Assembly: GCF_029946515.1 (NCBI RefSeq)
Contig: NZ_JARZHH010000005.1
Location: 62,001-126,000, forward strand
Direction: 5' to 3'
Origin: Polyangium sp. 6x1
GTDB taxonomy: Bacteria; Myxococcota_A; Polyangia; Polyangiales; Polyangiaceae
Length of the DNA stretch: 64,000 nt
Notes under the pieces: model-generated
The model's database searches: none
Seen by the model: only the letters and a program-made list of their open reading frames with translations
What the model was told of the DNA's origin: nothing
Shown here: positions 56,453-64,000 of the stretch, piece by piece
How the letters are laid out: each line of letters starts with the position of its first letter
Position numbering within the stretch: position 1 is the stretch's first letter
Program-made: the position numbers and the translations under genes

Positions 56453-57396
56453 CGCTGCGCGGCCGGCGCCGATCGGATCCGCGCGACGTGCGCGTCGAAC
56501 GACGCACGGAGCGACGCCGGTACCGGCTCCTTCTGGAGCGCCTCCAGCGTCGCCGCGCGATCGAGACCTGCGTGGATCGCGTGCCATGCCTGCTCGAGCG
56601 CGCGCCTTCCGCGCGTCACGTCGTCCATCGACGCGACCTCGTCCTTCGGCGTTCGGAGCGGCGCGTCGGCGCGTCGCGCGTGAAACGCGATCGCGGCCTT
56701 CGAGCGCGCGCGATATCGCCCCGCCTCGAACGTCGCGACCGAGAGGAACGCGGGCCGGATCGGATCGTCCGCGGACACGGCGAGCCGACCCACGAGATCG
56801 AGGTGTCCGTCCTCGTCGACGTCGGCGACCTCCGTCGGCACGAGCGACATCTCGACCTCGTACTGCGCCGAGCCCGTCGGCAGGATCTGGTGCACCTCGA
56901 GCGCGCCACCGCTTCCGCGCAGCACCACGTCGAGCGTTCCATCCCCGTTGAGATCCGTGAGCGCGCGAAACGCGCCATCCTCGTAGCCGCCGCTCGCGCC
57001 GGGCACGAGCGCGGGGACGAGCTCCGTCGCGTGCTCACTCGCATCGCGTGGGCCCACGGCCAGCACCACGCCGTGCACCGTGGCGGCTCGCACCGCGAAG
57101 GTCTTTCTTCCGAGGATGTCGACGCCTTCGTATCCTCGCACGACGACGGGGCCCCCTCCGCGCGGCAGTTTGGCGCGCATCTCCGACGTCTTTTGCAGGT
57201 CGAGGGGCCGGATCTCCGCGTCGATCGTGGAGAGCTGCGCCTCGATGTCGGGCGCCGCGGCGAACGCCGTGATGGGGGGCATTTCTCCGCCTCCCCAGGG
57301 CGAGACCTGGTGATCCGAGGTGCACCCCGAGAAACCGATCGACGCCACGAGGACGAACAACCGCGCTGCCTTTTCTGCTACCGTTCGCCCTCGCAT
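56449..57396 (-). CDS. VCBS/FG-GAP-type lipoprotein
   Basis: 315 residues from ATG 57396. Signal peptide with lipobox FSGC (Cys near residue 25). The mature part has Ca-binding repeat units DLNGDGTLDVVL and DVDEDGHLDLVG (about 155-205), which belong to the VCBS/FG-GAP propeller type, but too few to make a whole propeller, and a helical C-terminal region (about 235-315) rich in Ala/Arg/Asp. Both ends are tightly packed: the start codon overlaps that of serA (CATG, 57394-57397) and the stop codon overlaps that of the Omp85 gene (CTAG, 56449-56452). Confidence 0.87.
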   Translation of the reverse strand: MRGRTVAEKAARLFVLVASIGFSGCTSDHQVSPWGGGEMPPITAFAAAPDIEAQLSTIDAEIRPLDLQKTSEMRAKLPRGGGPVVVRGYEGVDILGRKTFAVRAATVHGVVLAVGPRDASEHATELVPALVPGASGGYEDGAFRALTDLNGDGTLDVVLRGSGGALEVHQILPTGSAQYEVEMSLVPTEVADVDEDGHLDLVGRLAVSADDPIRPAFLSVATFEAGRYRARSKAAIAFHARRADAPLRTPKDEVASMDDVTRGRRALEQAWHAIHAGLDRAATLEALQKEPVPASLRASFDAHVARIRSAPAAQR

Positions 57397-58603
57397 GCGC
57401 CTCTTGATCGCCGACAAGATGGACACCCAGGCACTCGAGGAGCTCCGCATCCTGGGTGTCGAGATCATTTCCCGCCCGGAGCTTACCAAAGAGACGTTGC
57501 CTGCGGCCCTCGAGGGCATCGGCATTCTCGTCGTCCGTTCGACGGAGGTGACGGCGCGCGCCATCGAGGCGGGCCGCCAGCTCAACCTCATCGTGCGCGC
57601 GGGCGCTGGCGTGAACACGATCGACGTCGCCGCGGCAAGCGCGCGTGGCGTCTACGTCGCGAACTGTCCCGGCAAGAACGCGATCGCCGTCGCCGAGCTG
57701 ACGATGGGCCTCGTGGTCGCGCTCGATCGCCGCATCGTCGACGCGACGACGGATCTGCGCGCGGGCAAGTGGGAGAAGACCCGCTACGCGCAGGCGGAAG
57801 GGCTCTACGGCCGGCGCATCGGCGTCGCGGGGCTCGGCGCCGTGGGTCGCGAGGTGCTGAACCGCGCGCGTGGCTTCGGCCTCGAGCCGCATGCCTGGTC
57901 GCGCTCGCTCTCGCAGAACAAGGCGCAGCGGCTCGACGTCGGCTTCGCTCGCAGCCTCGAAGAGCTCGCGTCGCGCTCGCACGTGCTCACGATTCACCTC
58001 CCGCTCGACAGCCGCACGCGCGGCATCGTCGGTCGCAGCGTGCTCGAAGCGCTGCCGGACGGGGCGATCGTGGTGAACACCGCGCGCAGCGAGGTGATGG
58101 ACTACGAGGCGCTCGAGGACGTCATCGCGAAGAAGGGTCTGCGTGTCGGCCTCGACGTGTTCCCGAACGAACCCGATCGCGGCACGGGCACGATCGAGCC
58201 GCGCATCTTCGGCAGGGGCATCGTCTACGGGACGCCGCACATCGGCGCGTCGACCGAGCAAGCGCAGCGGGCGATCGCCATGGAGACCGCGCGCATCATC
58301 CGCGCCTTCATGACCGAGGAGACCGTGCCGAACGTGGTGAACATCTGCGCCACCTCGCCTGCGCGTTACGTCGTCGTGATTCGCATGCTCGACAAGGTGG
58401 GCGTCCTGGCGAACACGCTGAGCGTGCTCAAGCGTCACGGCATCAACATCGAGGAGATCTCGAACACCGTCTTCGACGGCGCGCTCGCGACGTGTACGAA
58501 GATGCGCGTCTCTGGACGGCCGAGCGACGCCTGCATGAAAGAAATCGCGGCGTTCGACGAGGTCCTGCACGTGGACGTGGTATCGTTGCCGAACCTCGCC
58601 TAG
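57395..58603 (+). CDS. serA: D-3-phosphoglycerate dehydrogenase
   Basis: 402 residues, the short form (no extra intervening domain). NAD-binding motif GVAGLGAVGREV, catalytic Arg in NTARSEV, Glu in NEPDRG and His in PHIGAST are all visible. A C-terminal ACT domain (VIRMLDKVGVLANTLSV, about 325-400) would mediate serine feedback. The enzyme oxidises 3-phosphoglycerate to 3-phosphohydroxypyruvate, the first step of serine synthesis. The start at 57395 fits the family N-terminus (MRLLIADKMD) but has no obvious ribosome site and its start codon overlaps that of the divergent gene. 263 bp of non-coding sequence with a promoter and terminator follow. Confidence 0.95.
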   Translation: MRLLIADKMDTQALEELRILGVEIISRPELTKETLPAALEGIGILVVRSTEVTARAIEAGRQLNLIVRAGAGVNTIDVAAASARGVYVANCPGKNAIAVAELTMGLVVALDRRIVDATTDLRAGKWEKTRYAQAEGLYGRRIGVAGLGAVGREVLNRARGFGLEPHAWSRSLSQNKAQRLDVGFARSLEELASRSHVLTIHLPLDSRTRGIVGRSVLEALPDGAIVVNTARSEVMDYEALEDVIAKKGLRVGLDVFPNEPDRGTGTIEPRIFGRGIVYGTPHIGASTEQAQRAIAMETARIIRAFMTEETVPNVVNICATSPARYVVVIRMLDKVGVLANTLSVLKRHGINIEEISNTVFDGALATCTKMRVSGRPSDACMKEIAAFDEVLHVDVVSLPNLA

Positions 58604-58690
58604 CGAGGCCACGCCTGCCCACCCGGAAGGCCGCTTCACAGCGGATTTTCCTGGGCTTTTCGTTCGTGCGCGGTGGGCGTCCATGCCCCC

Positions 58691-58719
58691 TTGCGTATCC
58701 GCCCAGGTTCGTTTAGAGT
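58691..58719 (+). promoter_or_regulatory. Sigma70-like promoter for rimP-nusA-infB
   Basis: TTGCGT (58691-58696), 17-bp spacer, TAGAGT (58714-58719). Transcription would start near 58726, 140 bp before rimP and just before the leader hairpin. Motif and spacing are seen in the sequence; activity is inferred. Confidence 0.55.
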
Positions 58720-58747
58720 CACCCCGACAAAACTAGGCGGATCCGCG

Positions 58748-58788
58748 GAGCCGGATTCCCAAGTTTGGGAATCGGCTCTTTTTTTTTT
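58748..58788 (+). terminator. Intrinsic terminator in the rimP-nusA leader (also downstream of serA)
   Basis: GAGCCG-G-ATTCCCAA / TTGGGAAT-CGGCTC forms a 14-bp stem with one bulged G and a short loop, followed by ten T. It is the clearest rho-independent terminator in the window. Because a promoter lies just upstream (58691-58719), it can also attenuate the rimP operon. A competing stem, GGATCCG (58739-58745) with CGGATTCC (58752-58759), would block it and could act as antiterminator. Confidence 0.85.
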
Positions 58789-58866
58789 CGCTTGGGCCCT
58801 CGCGCAGCGGGCGCCCAGTCGAAACGGTCCTCCGCCGCGCGGGGCCTCGCGCCCGTCCTCTCAGGC

Positions 58867-59454
58867 ATGCAGCAAGCGTCGAACGAGCAAACCAGCAACA
58901 AGACCATCGATTTCGACCGCATCCGCGCGGCCGTCGGCCCCGTGCTGGGGGCGCATGGCGTGGTGCTCGTGGATGTCGAGTGGTTCACCGACCAGGGGAC
59001 CTGGACCTTGCGCCTGACGATCGAGCGCGAGGGGCTGCAGGACTCATCGGATCCGGCTGGCGGCGTGTCGCTGGAGGACTGCGCCGACGTCTCGCGGGAC
59101 GTCTCGACGGCGCTCGACACAGAGGACGACGTGATCCCGCACCACTACAGCCTCGAGGTGTCCTCACCCGGGCTCGAGCGGCGCTTGAAGAGTCTTACGG
59201 ATTTCCAGCGATTCCGCGGCAAATTGGCGCGTGTGAAGCTCGCTCGGCCGGCGCCCGACGGCCAGAGCCTCCTACGCGGCGAGCTGGCGGAGGCGCCGGA
59301 CGACAAGATCGCCGTCGTCGTCGACGGCAAGCGGATCGAAGCGCCTTTCGCGGAAGTCGTGGAGGCGCGTCTCGTGTTCGAGCTCGTGACGCAGCCGAAG
59401 AAGCAGAAGAAGAGCACGCGCGCGGGCAAGTCGAAGCAAAGCGGTAACCGGTAG
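58867..59454 (+). CDS. rimP: Ribosome maturation factor RimP
   Basis: 195 residues. ATG at 58867; the frame is open upstream to 58765 but that part is the terminator leader. The RimP N-terminal domain (about 15-110, VLGAHGVVLVDVEWF, LEDCADVSRDVSTALD) and the SLEVSSPGLERRLKS motif are present, followed by the Sm-like C-terminal domain and a Lys-rich tail. RimP helps 30S subunit assembly. It is first in the rimP-nusA-ylxR/Q-infB operon, 24 bp before nusA. Confidence 0.95.
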   Translation: MQQASNEQTSNKTIDFDRIRAAVGPVLGAHGVVLVDVEWFTDQGTWTLRLTIEREGLQDSSDPAGGVSLEDCADVSRDVSTALDTEDDVIPHHYSLEVSSPGLERRLKSLTDFQRFRGKLARVKLARPAPDGQSLLRGELAEAPDDKIAVVVDGKRIEAPFAEVVEARLVFELVTQPKKQKKSTRAGKSKQSGNR

Positions 59455-59478
59455 TTGAGATCAGGAGAGCGAGCAGCC

Positions 59479-61131
59479 ATGGCAACGATGGGAGCGGCGC
59501 CCACCGTCGATACGAGCCTCGGGGCGATCCTCGAGCAGGTCGCGAAGGAGAAGGGCATCGACCGGAAGATCCTCGTCGAGACGATCGAGGCGGCGATCTT
59601 GAAGGCGGCCCAGAGCGTCTTCGGGCCGACGCGTGAGCTCGAGGCGCGGTTCAACGAGGACAGCGGCCAGGTCGACCTCTTCCAGTACATGACCGTCGTC
59701 GAGGACGTGGCCGAGCCGGAGCGCGAGATTTCGCTCGCCGACGTGGAGAAGCACAAGCTCGACGCGACGCTCGGGGAGGAGCTCGGCTTTCAGGTCTTCT
59801 GGCGTCCCGAGGACGCCGAGAAGGCGCGCGAGCAGGACAAGGAGTTCGGAGACATCCTGAAGCTCAAGGCCGGGCGCACGACGTTCGGCCGCATCGCCGC
59901 GCAGACGGCGAAGCAGGTGCTCCTGCAGCGCGTCCGCGACGCCGAGCGCGACCTCATCTTCAACGAGTACAAGGACCGGAAGGGCGAGCTCATCCGAGGC
60001 ATCGTTCGCCGCTTCGAGAAGGGCAACAACATCATCGTCGACATCGGCAAGACCGAAGGGATCCTGCCGTTCCGCGAGCAGACGCCGCGTGAGACGTACC
60101 GTCCCGGCGATCGCATCGTCGCCTACGTGAAGGACATCGATCGCGAGGCGCGCGGGCCGCAGGTGATCTTGTCGCGCTCCGATCCGCGCCTCGTGGAGAA
60201 GCTCTTCGAGGCCGAGGTGCCCGAGATCTACGAGGGCATCGTGCGGATCGTCTCGGTCGCGCGCGAGCCGGGCGCTCGTTCGAAGATCGCGGTGACGTCG
60301 CGCGACGCGGACGTCGATCCGGTGGGCGCGTGTGTCGGCATGAAGGGCTCGCGCGTGCAAGCGGTCGTGCAGGAGCTTCGCGGCGAGAAGATCGACATCG
60401 TGCCGTTCGATCGGGATCCGGCGCGGTACGTCATCGCGGCGATCCAGCCGGCCGAGGTGCACAAGGTCATCGTCGACGAGGCAGACGGGCGCATGGAGCT
60501 CGTCGTGCCGGACGAGAAGCTCTCGCTCGCAATCGGCAGGAAGGGCCAGAACGTCCGGCTCGCCGCGCAGCTCACGAACTGGAAGCTCGACATCATCAGC
60601 GAGTCCAAGTTCAAGCAGATGGAGGAGGAGGCGATCCACGCGCTCCAGCAGATCGACGGCGTGTCCGAGTCGATCGCGAAGTCGATGTACCGGCTCGGCT
60701 TCCGGGCGCTCGAGGAGGTCAGCGAGGCGGCCGCCGAGGAGCTCGCGGCGATCCCCGGGCTCGGCGGCGCCGAGGTGGCCGAGAGGATCAAGGCGCAGGC
60801 CGATACGACCATGGAGCGGCTGCGTCAGGAGCGCATCCGAGCCGCGAGCATGCGGACCGAGGCGCTCACGGATCGCGAACGATTGATGTTCATTCGCGGC
60901 GTCGGCGACCGGACCGTGGGCCTTCTCGAAGAGGCGGGCTACAAGACCGTGGAGGACATTCTCCGCGAGGACGAGGACCGGCTGGCCATCCGGACGGGCC
61001 TCGGCATCAAGAAAGCCCGGGCCATCCGGCAGGGGGCGCGGGACTTCGTGGAGAGCGAGCAGAAGGTGCTCGAGGCGGGCCGCGCAGACGCGAGGCGCGC
61101 CGCAGTGGCGGCTTCGACAAAGCAGGCGTAA
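59479..61131 (+). CDS. nusA: Transcription termination/antitermination factor NusA
   Basis: 550 residues. ATG at 59479 with AGGAG 13 nt upstream. NusA N-terminal RNA-polymerase-binding domain (about 15-140), S1 domain (about 175-250, GELIRGIVRRFEKGNNIIVDIG), KH1 and KH2 (about 255-400, CVGMKGSRVQAVVQEL, LAIGRKGQNVRLAAQL), and a C-terminal part with two helix-hairpin-helix/acidic-repeat units (about 400-530). NusA controls pausing, termination and antitermination. Its operon leader carries a promoter and terminator, which invites autoregulation by NusA itself. Confidence 0.98.
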   Translation: MATMGAAPTVDTSLGAILEQVAKEKGIDRKILVETIEAAILKAAQSVFGPTRELEARFNEDSGQVDLFQYMTVVEDVAEPEREISLADVEKHKLDATLGEELGFQVFWRPEDAEKAREQDKEFGDILKLKAGRTTFGRIAAQTAKQVLLQRVRDAERDLIFNEYKDRKGELIRGIVRRFEKGNNIIVDIGKTEGILPFREQTPRETYRPGDRIVAYVKDIDREARGPQVILSRSDPRLVEKLFEAEVPEIYEGIVRIVSVAREPGARSKIAVTSRDADVDPVGACVGMKGSRVQAVVQELRGEKIDIVPFDRDPARYVIAAIQPAEVHKVIVDEADGRMELVVPDEKLSLAIGRKGQNVRLAAQLTNWKLDIISESKFKQMEEEAIHALQQIDGVSESIAKSMYRLGFRALEEVSEAAAEELAAIPGLGGAEVAERIKAQADTTMERLRQERIRAASMRTEALTDRERLMFIRGVGDRTVGLLEEAGYKTVEDILREDEDRLAIRTGLGIKKARAIRQGARDFVESEQKVLEAGRADARRAAVAASTKQA

Positions 61132-61185
61132 GAGGGCGCGGCTCGCTCTTCGTGAACGAGCCACACCGAGAGAACGAAACGGACG

Positions 61186-62079
61186 ATGGTGGAAGCACGG
61201 ACAGACACAGCACGAGCGACGCCGCAGGCGGACCGGGAAGGTTCGTCTCGGGTGCGCACGTGTGTCGGCTGCGGAGAGCGGGTGGAAGTCCCGCGTTCCG
61301 GGGCGGCTCCGTCCGTGCTCGTCCGTCTCGTGCTCGGCCCCGGCGGCGAGGTCGCGGTGGACGCGGCGGGCGGCGGCTTCGGCCGCGGCGCGCACGTGCA
61401 CCCGAGGCCGTCGTGCGTCGAGAAGGCGGCGCAGCGGGGGCTCTCGCGCGCGGCCAAAGGCAAGGTGAGCCTGCTCTGGGACGAGGCGCCCGAGCAGCCG
61501 GGCGAAGAGGCGGCGTCGGAGACGGCGCCGTCGGGCAAGCTCGTCCCGCTCGACGCGAGCTCGCTCTCCCGAGCGATCGTGCGCGGGCTGGACAGGCGGG
61601 TGCAGGGGCTCGTGGTCGCGGCGGCCCGGGCGCGCAAGGTCGCGCTCGGGGCGGATGCGGTGACGGGCGCCGACGTGCGGGACGAAGCGGAGCTCATCGT
61701 GGTCGCGACGGACGCGGCTGCGGGATCGGAGCTCTCGGCCGTGCGTCGGGCGGTCTCCGAGGGGCGCGCGGTCGCCTGGGGGACGAAGAAAGTTTTGGCT
61801 ACGTTGTGCTCTGCCGCTGCGTCATCGAAGCGCGCGGAAGGGCTCGCCGTCGTGGCGATCAAGGATGATCGGATCGCGGCGGCGCTCCGGGAGGCCGTAC
61901 AAGCGGCCTCCGCGCTCGCTGCATCACCCGTCGAGGGTGCGGCGGCGGGCCGCAAGCGCCATGATGCGAGGCGCCCCGGTGGTACCGGGCAGGAGTCCAG
62001 GTCCACGCCGAAGGATGCGGGCGGCGGGATCGAGGGTGATGGGGCGCGGTCCGGTCAGGATCGTCGTGCGGACGGGTGA
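61186..62079 (+). CDS. YlxR (DUF448)-YlxQ (L7Ae-like) fusion
   Basis: 297 residues. ATG at 61186, 54 bp after nusA. N-terminal YlxR/DUF448 domain (about 20-95) with the typical RTCVGCGERV and a GRGAHVHPRPSCVEKA block; then an L7Ae/L30e-like YlxQ region (about 130-235, SRAIVRGLDRRVQGLVVAAARARKV split over helix-strand units, LIVVATDAAAG). In Bacillus these are two adjacent genes between nusA and infB; here they are one. YlxR proteins bind RNA and affect transcription; L7Ae-like YlxQ binds RNA kinks. The last ~60 residues are Arg/Gly-rich and disordered. Confidence 0.9.
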   Translation: MVEARTDTARATPQADREGSSRVRTCVGCGERVEVPRSGAAPSVLVRLVLGPGGEVAVDAAGGGFGRGAHVHPRPSCVEKAAQRGLSRAAKGKVSLLWDEAPEQPGEEAASETAPSGKLVPLDASSLSRAIVRGLDRRVQGLVVAAARARKVALGADAVTGADVRDEAELIVVATDAAAGSELSAVRRAVSEGRAVAWGTKKVLATLCSAAASSKRAEGLAVVAIKDDRIAAALREAVQAASALAASPVEGAAAGRKRHDARRPGGTGQESRSTPKDAGGGIEGDGARSGQDRRADG

Positions 62080-62109
62080 GTCGGGTTTGTCGTTACTGGA
62101 GCGAGGTGC

Positions 62110-64000
62110 ATGAGCAAAGTTCGGGTGTACGAGGTCGCTAAACAGCTCAACATGGATCAGAAGACGCTGGTCGCGCTCTTCCAGTCCATGGGTATCGGCG
62201 ACGTGCGCAACCACATGAGCGCGGTCGAGAGCGATGTGGTGGAGCGCGTGAAGCGCCATCTGGAGCGGCAAAAGGCGCCCGAGGTGGTCGAGGAACGGAT
62301 CCGTCCGACGGTCGTGAAGCGCCGTGCGCGGGGCGCCGAGGGCGAGACCTCCGGCCCCGAGCCGACGACGACCCCCGCACGTGCCGCCGCTCCTGCCGTT
62401 CCGCCCGCGCGCGCCTCCGCTCCATCCGCCGCTCCCGCCCCGACGAGCCCGACGTCGACGGCGACGACGCCCGCCGCGCCGAGGACCGCGCAAGCACCGG
62501 CGCCGGTCGTCGAGGCCGCGAAGCCTGCTCCCGCGCCCGCTCCCGAGAAGCCCGCAGCGACGCAGACGGCGCCCGCCCAGCCGGTGGAACGTGAAGCGAA
62601 GGAGGCGCGCGAGGTTGCTCCGCCTGCGCCGCCCCCCGCTCCGGCTCCGGTCGCGGCTGCGGAGCCCGCGAAGCCCGTCGCCGAGAAGGCCCCGGAGGCG
62701 CCCGCGCCGAAGCCCGTGGAGGCGGCTCCCACGCCGCCGGCCGAGGCTCCGAAGCCCGCGCCTGCGCCCGCGGCCGTCGCCGAGGCCCCGAAGGCCGCTC
62801 CGGCCCCGGTCGAGCCCGCGCCCGCTCCCAAGGCGGCCGAGCCCGCGCCTGCGCCGAAGGCAGCCGAGGCGCCGAAGGCCGAGGAGCCTGCCAAGCAGGT
62901 CGCAGCGCCTGTCGAGGCCCCGAAGGCCCCGCCCGCGCCGCCGGCTGCTCCGGCGACGACGCCTGCGCCGAAGGCGGCGGAGCCTGTGCCCGCCCCGAAG
63001 GCGGCCGCCGAGCCGCCGAAGAAGGCCGAGGAGCCGGCGAAGCCTGCGCCTTCCGAGGCGCCGAAGCCGGCGGCGGCTCCGCCGCAGCCGCAGCAACCGC
63101 AACGGGCCGGTGGGGCGCCGCAGGGGCCGTCGAAGCCCACGACGCCGCCTCCGGTCACGACGCGCTCGCCCGCACCGGGCCCGGGTCGTACGCCGCCGCC
63201 GAGCGCGCCGCCTCCGGCTCGCACGGCGCCTGCGTCGTCCGTGCCGCCGGCGCGCAAGCCTTCGGACACGCCGTCCTCGGTCCCGCCGCGTCCGTCGTCC
63301 CCGCCGAAGACGGGCATCGACGTGTGGCAGGGCCGCCCCGGCGTCCCGATGCCGGCCGCGCAGCGCACGAGCACGCCGCGCCGCACGACCTACGATCCGC
63401 GCGCCCAGGCGCCGCAGCCGGGTCGGCCTGGCACGGGCTTCGGCCCGCAGGCGGGTCGTCCGGGGGCACCGGGCGGACCGCGCAGCGGCCCGCAGCGTCC
63501 GGGCATGGGCGGCTTCCGGGGTCGTCCGGGTGGGCCTCCGATCCAGCAGCGGCGCGGCCCGGCGCAGGTCTCCACGCAGGAGATGGCCTCCCACAAGAAG
63601 GTCGTCAAAATCGAGGAGCAGGTCAGCCTGCAGGCGCTCGCCGGCAAGATGAGCGTGAAGTCGACCGATGTTCTCCTGAAGCTCCTCAGCATGGGGATGA
63701 CGGGCGTGAACATCAACTCGACGCTCGACGCCGACACCGCGAAGATCATCGCGAGCGAGTTCGGCTGGAGCGTCGAGGACGTCGCGGTCAGCGAGACCCA
63801 GACGCTCGAGGACGCGACGCGCGTCGAGTCCGAGGCCGATCTCGACTTCGAGGCCCGGCCGCCGATCGTCACGGTCATGGGTCACGTCGACCACGGCAAG
63901 ACGTCGCTGCTCGACCGGATCCGCAAGGCCAGCGTGGCCGAGGGCGAGGCGGGCGGCATCACGCAGCACATCGGCGCGTACCGCGTCGAGACGCCGCGTG
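62110..64000 (+). CDS. infB: Translation initiation factor IF-2, 3' end outside window
   Basis: Partial: 630 codons visible from ATG 62110 (GAGGTGC just upstream). An IF2 N-terminal domain (residues 1-55, [18 protein letters not shown]), then ~440 residues rich in Ala, Pro, Lys and Glu with PAPKAAE-type repeats, a Gly/Arg/Pro stretch, a second IF2_N-like domain (about 500-565), and the start of the GTPase with G1 motif GHVDHGKT near 595. IF-2 brings fMet-tRNA to the 30S subunit and promotes subunit joining. Last visible gene of the nusA operon. Confidence 0.97.
   Translation, partial: MSKVRVYEVAKQLNMDQKTLVALFQSMGIGDVRNHMSAVESDVVERVKRHLERQKAPEVVEERIRPTVVKRRARGAEGETSGPEPTTTPARAAAPAVPPARASAPSAAPAPTSPTSTATTPAAPRTAQAPAPVVEAAKPAPAPAPEKPAATQTAPAQPVEREAKEAREVAPPAPPPAPAPVAAAEPAKPVAEKAPEAPAPKPVEAAPTPPAEAPKPAPAPAAVAEAPKAAPAPVEPAPAPKAAEPAPAPKAAEAPKAEEPAKQVAAPVEAPKAPPAPPAAPATTPAPKAAEPVPAPKAAAEPPKKAEEPAKPAPSEAPKPAAAPPQPQQPQRAGGAPQGPSKPTTPPPVTTRSPAPGPGRTPPPSAPPPARTAPASSVPPARKPSDTPSSVPPRPSSPPKTGIDVWQGRPGVPMPAAQRTSTPRRTTYDPRAQAPQPGRPGTGFGPQAGRPGAPGGPRSGPQRPGMGGFRGRPGGPPIQQRRGPAQVSTQEMASHKKVVKIEEQVSLQALAGKMSVKSTDVLLKLLSMGMTGVNINSTLDADTAKIIASEFGWSVEDVAVSETQTLEDATRVESEADLDFEARPPIVTVMGHVDHGKTSLLDRIRKASVAEGEAGGITQHIGAYRVETPR

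Overview
The window is high-GC DNA from a large-genome bacterium, most likely a myxobacterium of the Polyangium/Sorangium type. Evidence: many secreted lipoproteins with Gly/Ser-rich linkers straight after the lipidated Cys, three Hanks-type Ser/Thr kinases with different accessory domains (globin/cNMP/PLP fold, PEGA, FHA), a subtilisin-like protease with an FG-GAP propeller and a MYXO-CTERM-like tail, TPR-CHAT and SBBP-repeat proteins, and GTG starts. I see 39 protein genes and no rRNA, tRNA, IS transposase or CRISPR array. Coding density is high; most non-coding space is short intergenic DNA carrying repeats.

Layout. 1-5816 (minus): a P-type-ATPase-like protein with most catalytic motifs altered, a lipoprotein, and an esterase-like lipoprotein cut by the window edge. 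6012-7943: two lipoproteins. 8171-13853 (minus): a tight three-gene unit consisting of a 1419-residue kinase-globin-cNMP-cNMP-class V aminotransferase-fold fusion, a leucine-rich protein and a CPBP membrane protease. 13936-14284: a ~350-bp element with 11-bp inverted ends, present again (inverted) at 36156-36523. 14286-34126: mainly secreted or surface proteins (Asp-box, beta-helix, M13 metalloprotease, SBBP propeller, several unknown lipoproteins) plus a divergent TPR-CHAT gene and a 43-bp tandem array. 34423-36154: a small unknown gene, a VOC protein and monothiol glutaredoxin, with more repeats. 36530-42075 (minus): MYXO-CTERM subtilase, lipase and family 5 uracil-DNA glycosylase. 42182-43585: selA. 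43589-51558 (minus): five same-strand genes headed by a cobalamin riboswitch in front of a lipoprotein, and including a TonB-dependent receptor. 52315-58603: FHA kinase, a membrane-anchored protein, an Omp85-type barrel protein with no obvious start codon, a VCBS-type lipoprotein and serA. 58691-64000 (plus): the rimP-nusA-ylxR/Q-infB translation/transcription operon behind a promoter and leader terminator.

The most striking items are the heme/cNMP/PLP-fold kinase and its operon; the B12 riboswitch on a lipoprotein, suggesting a surface cobalamin-uptake system; the inverted-terminal-repeat element with two hairpins; the attenuator-like leader of the nusA operon; the degenerate P-type ATPase; and the Omp85 gene lacking a standard start. 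All function calls rest on reading motifs in the sequence; no database search was run.
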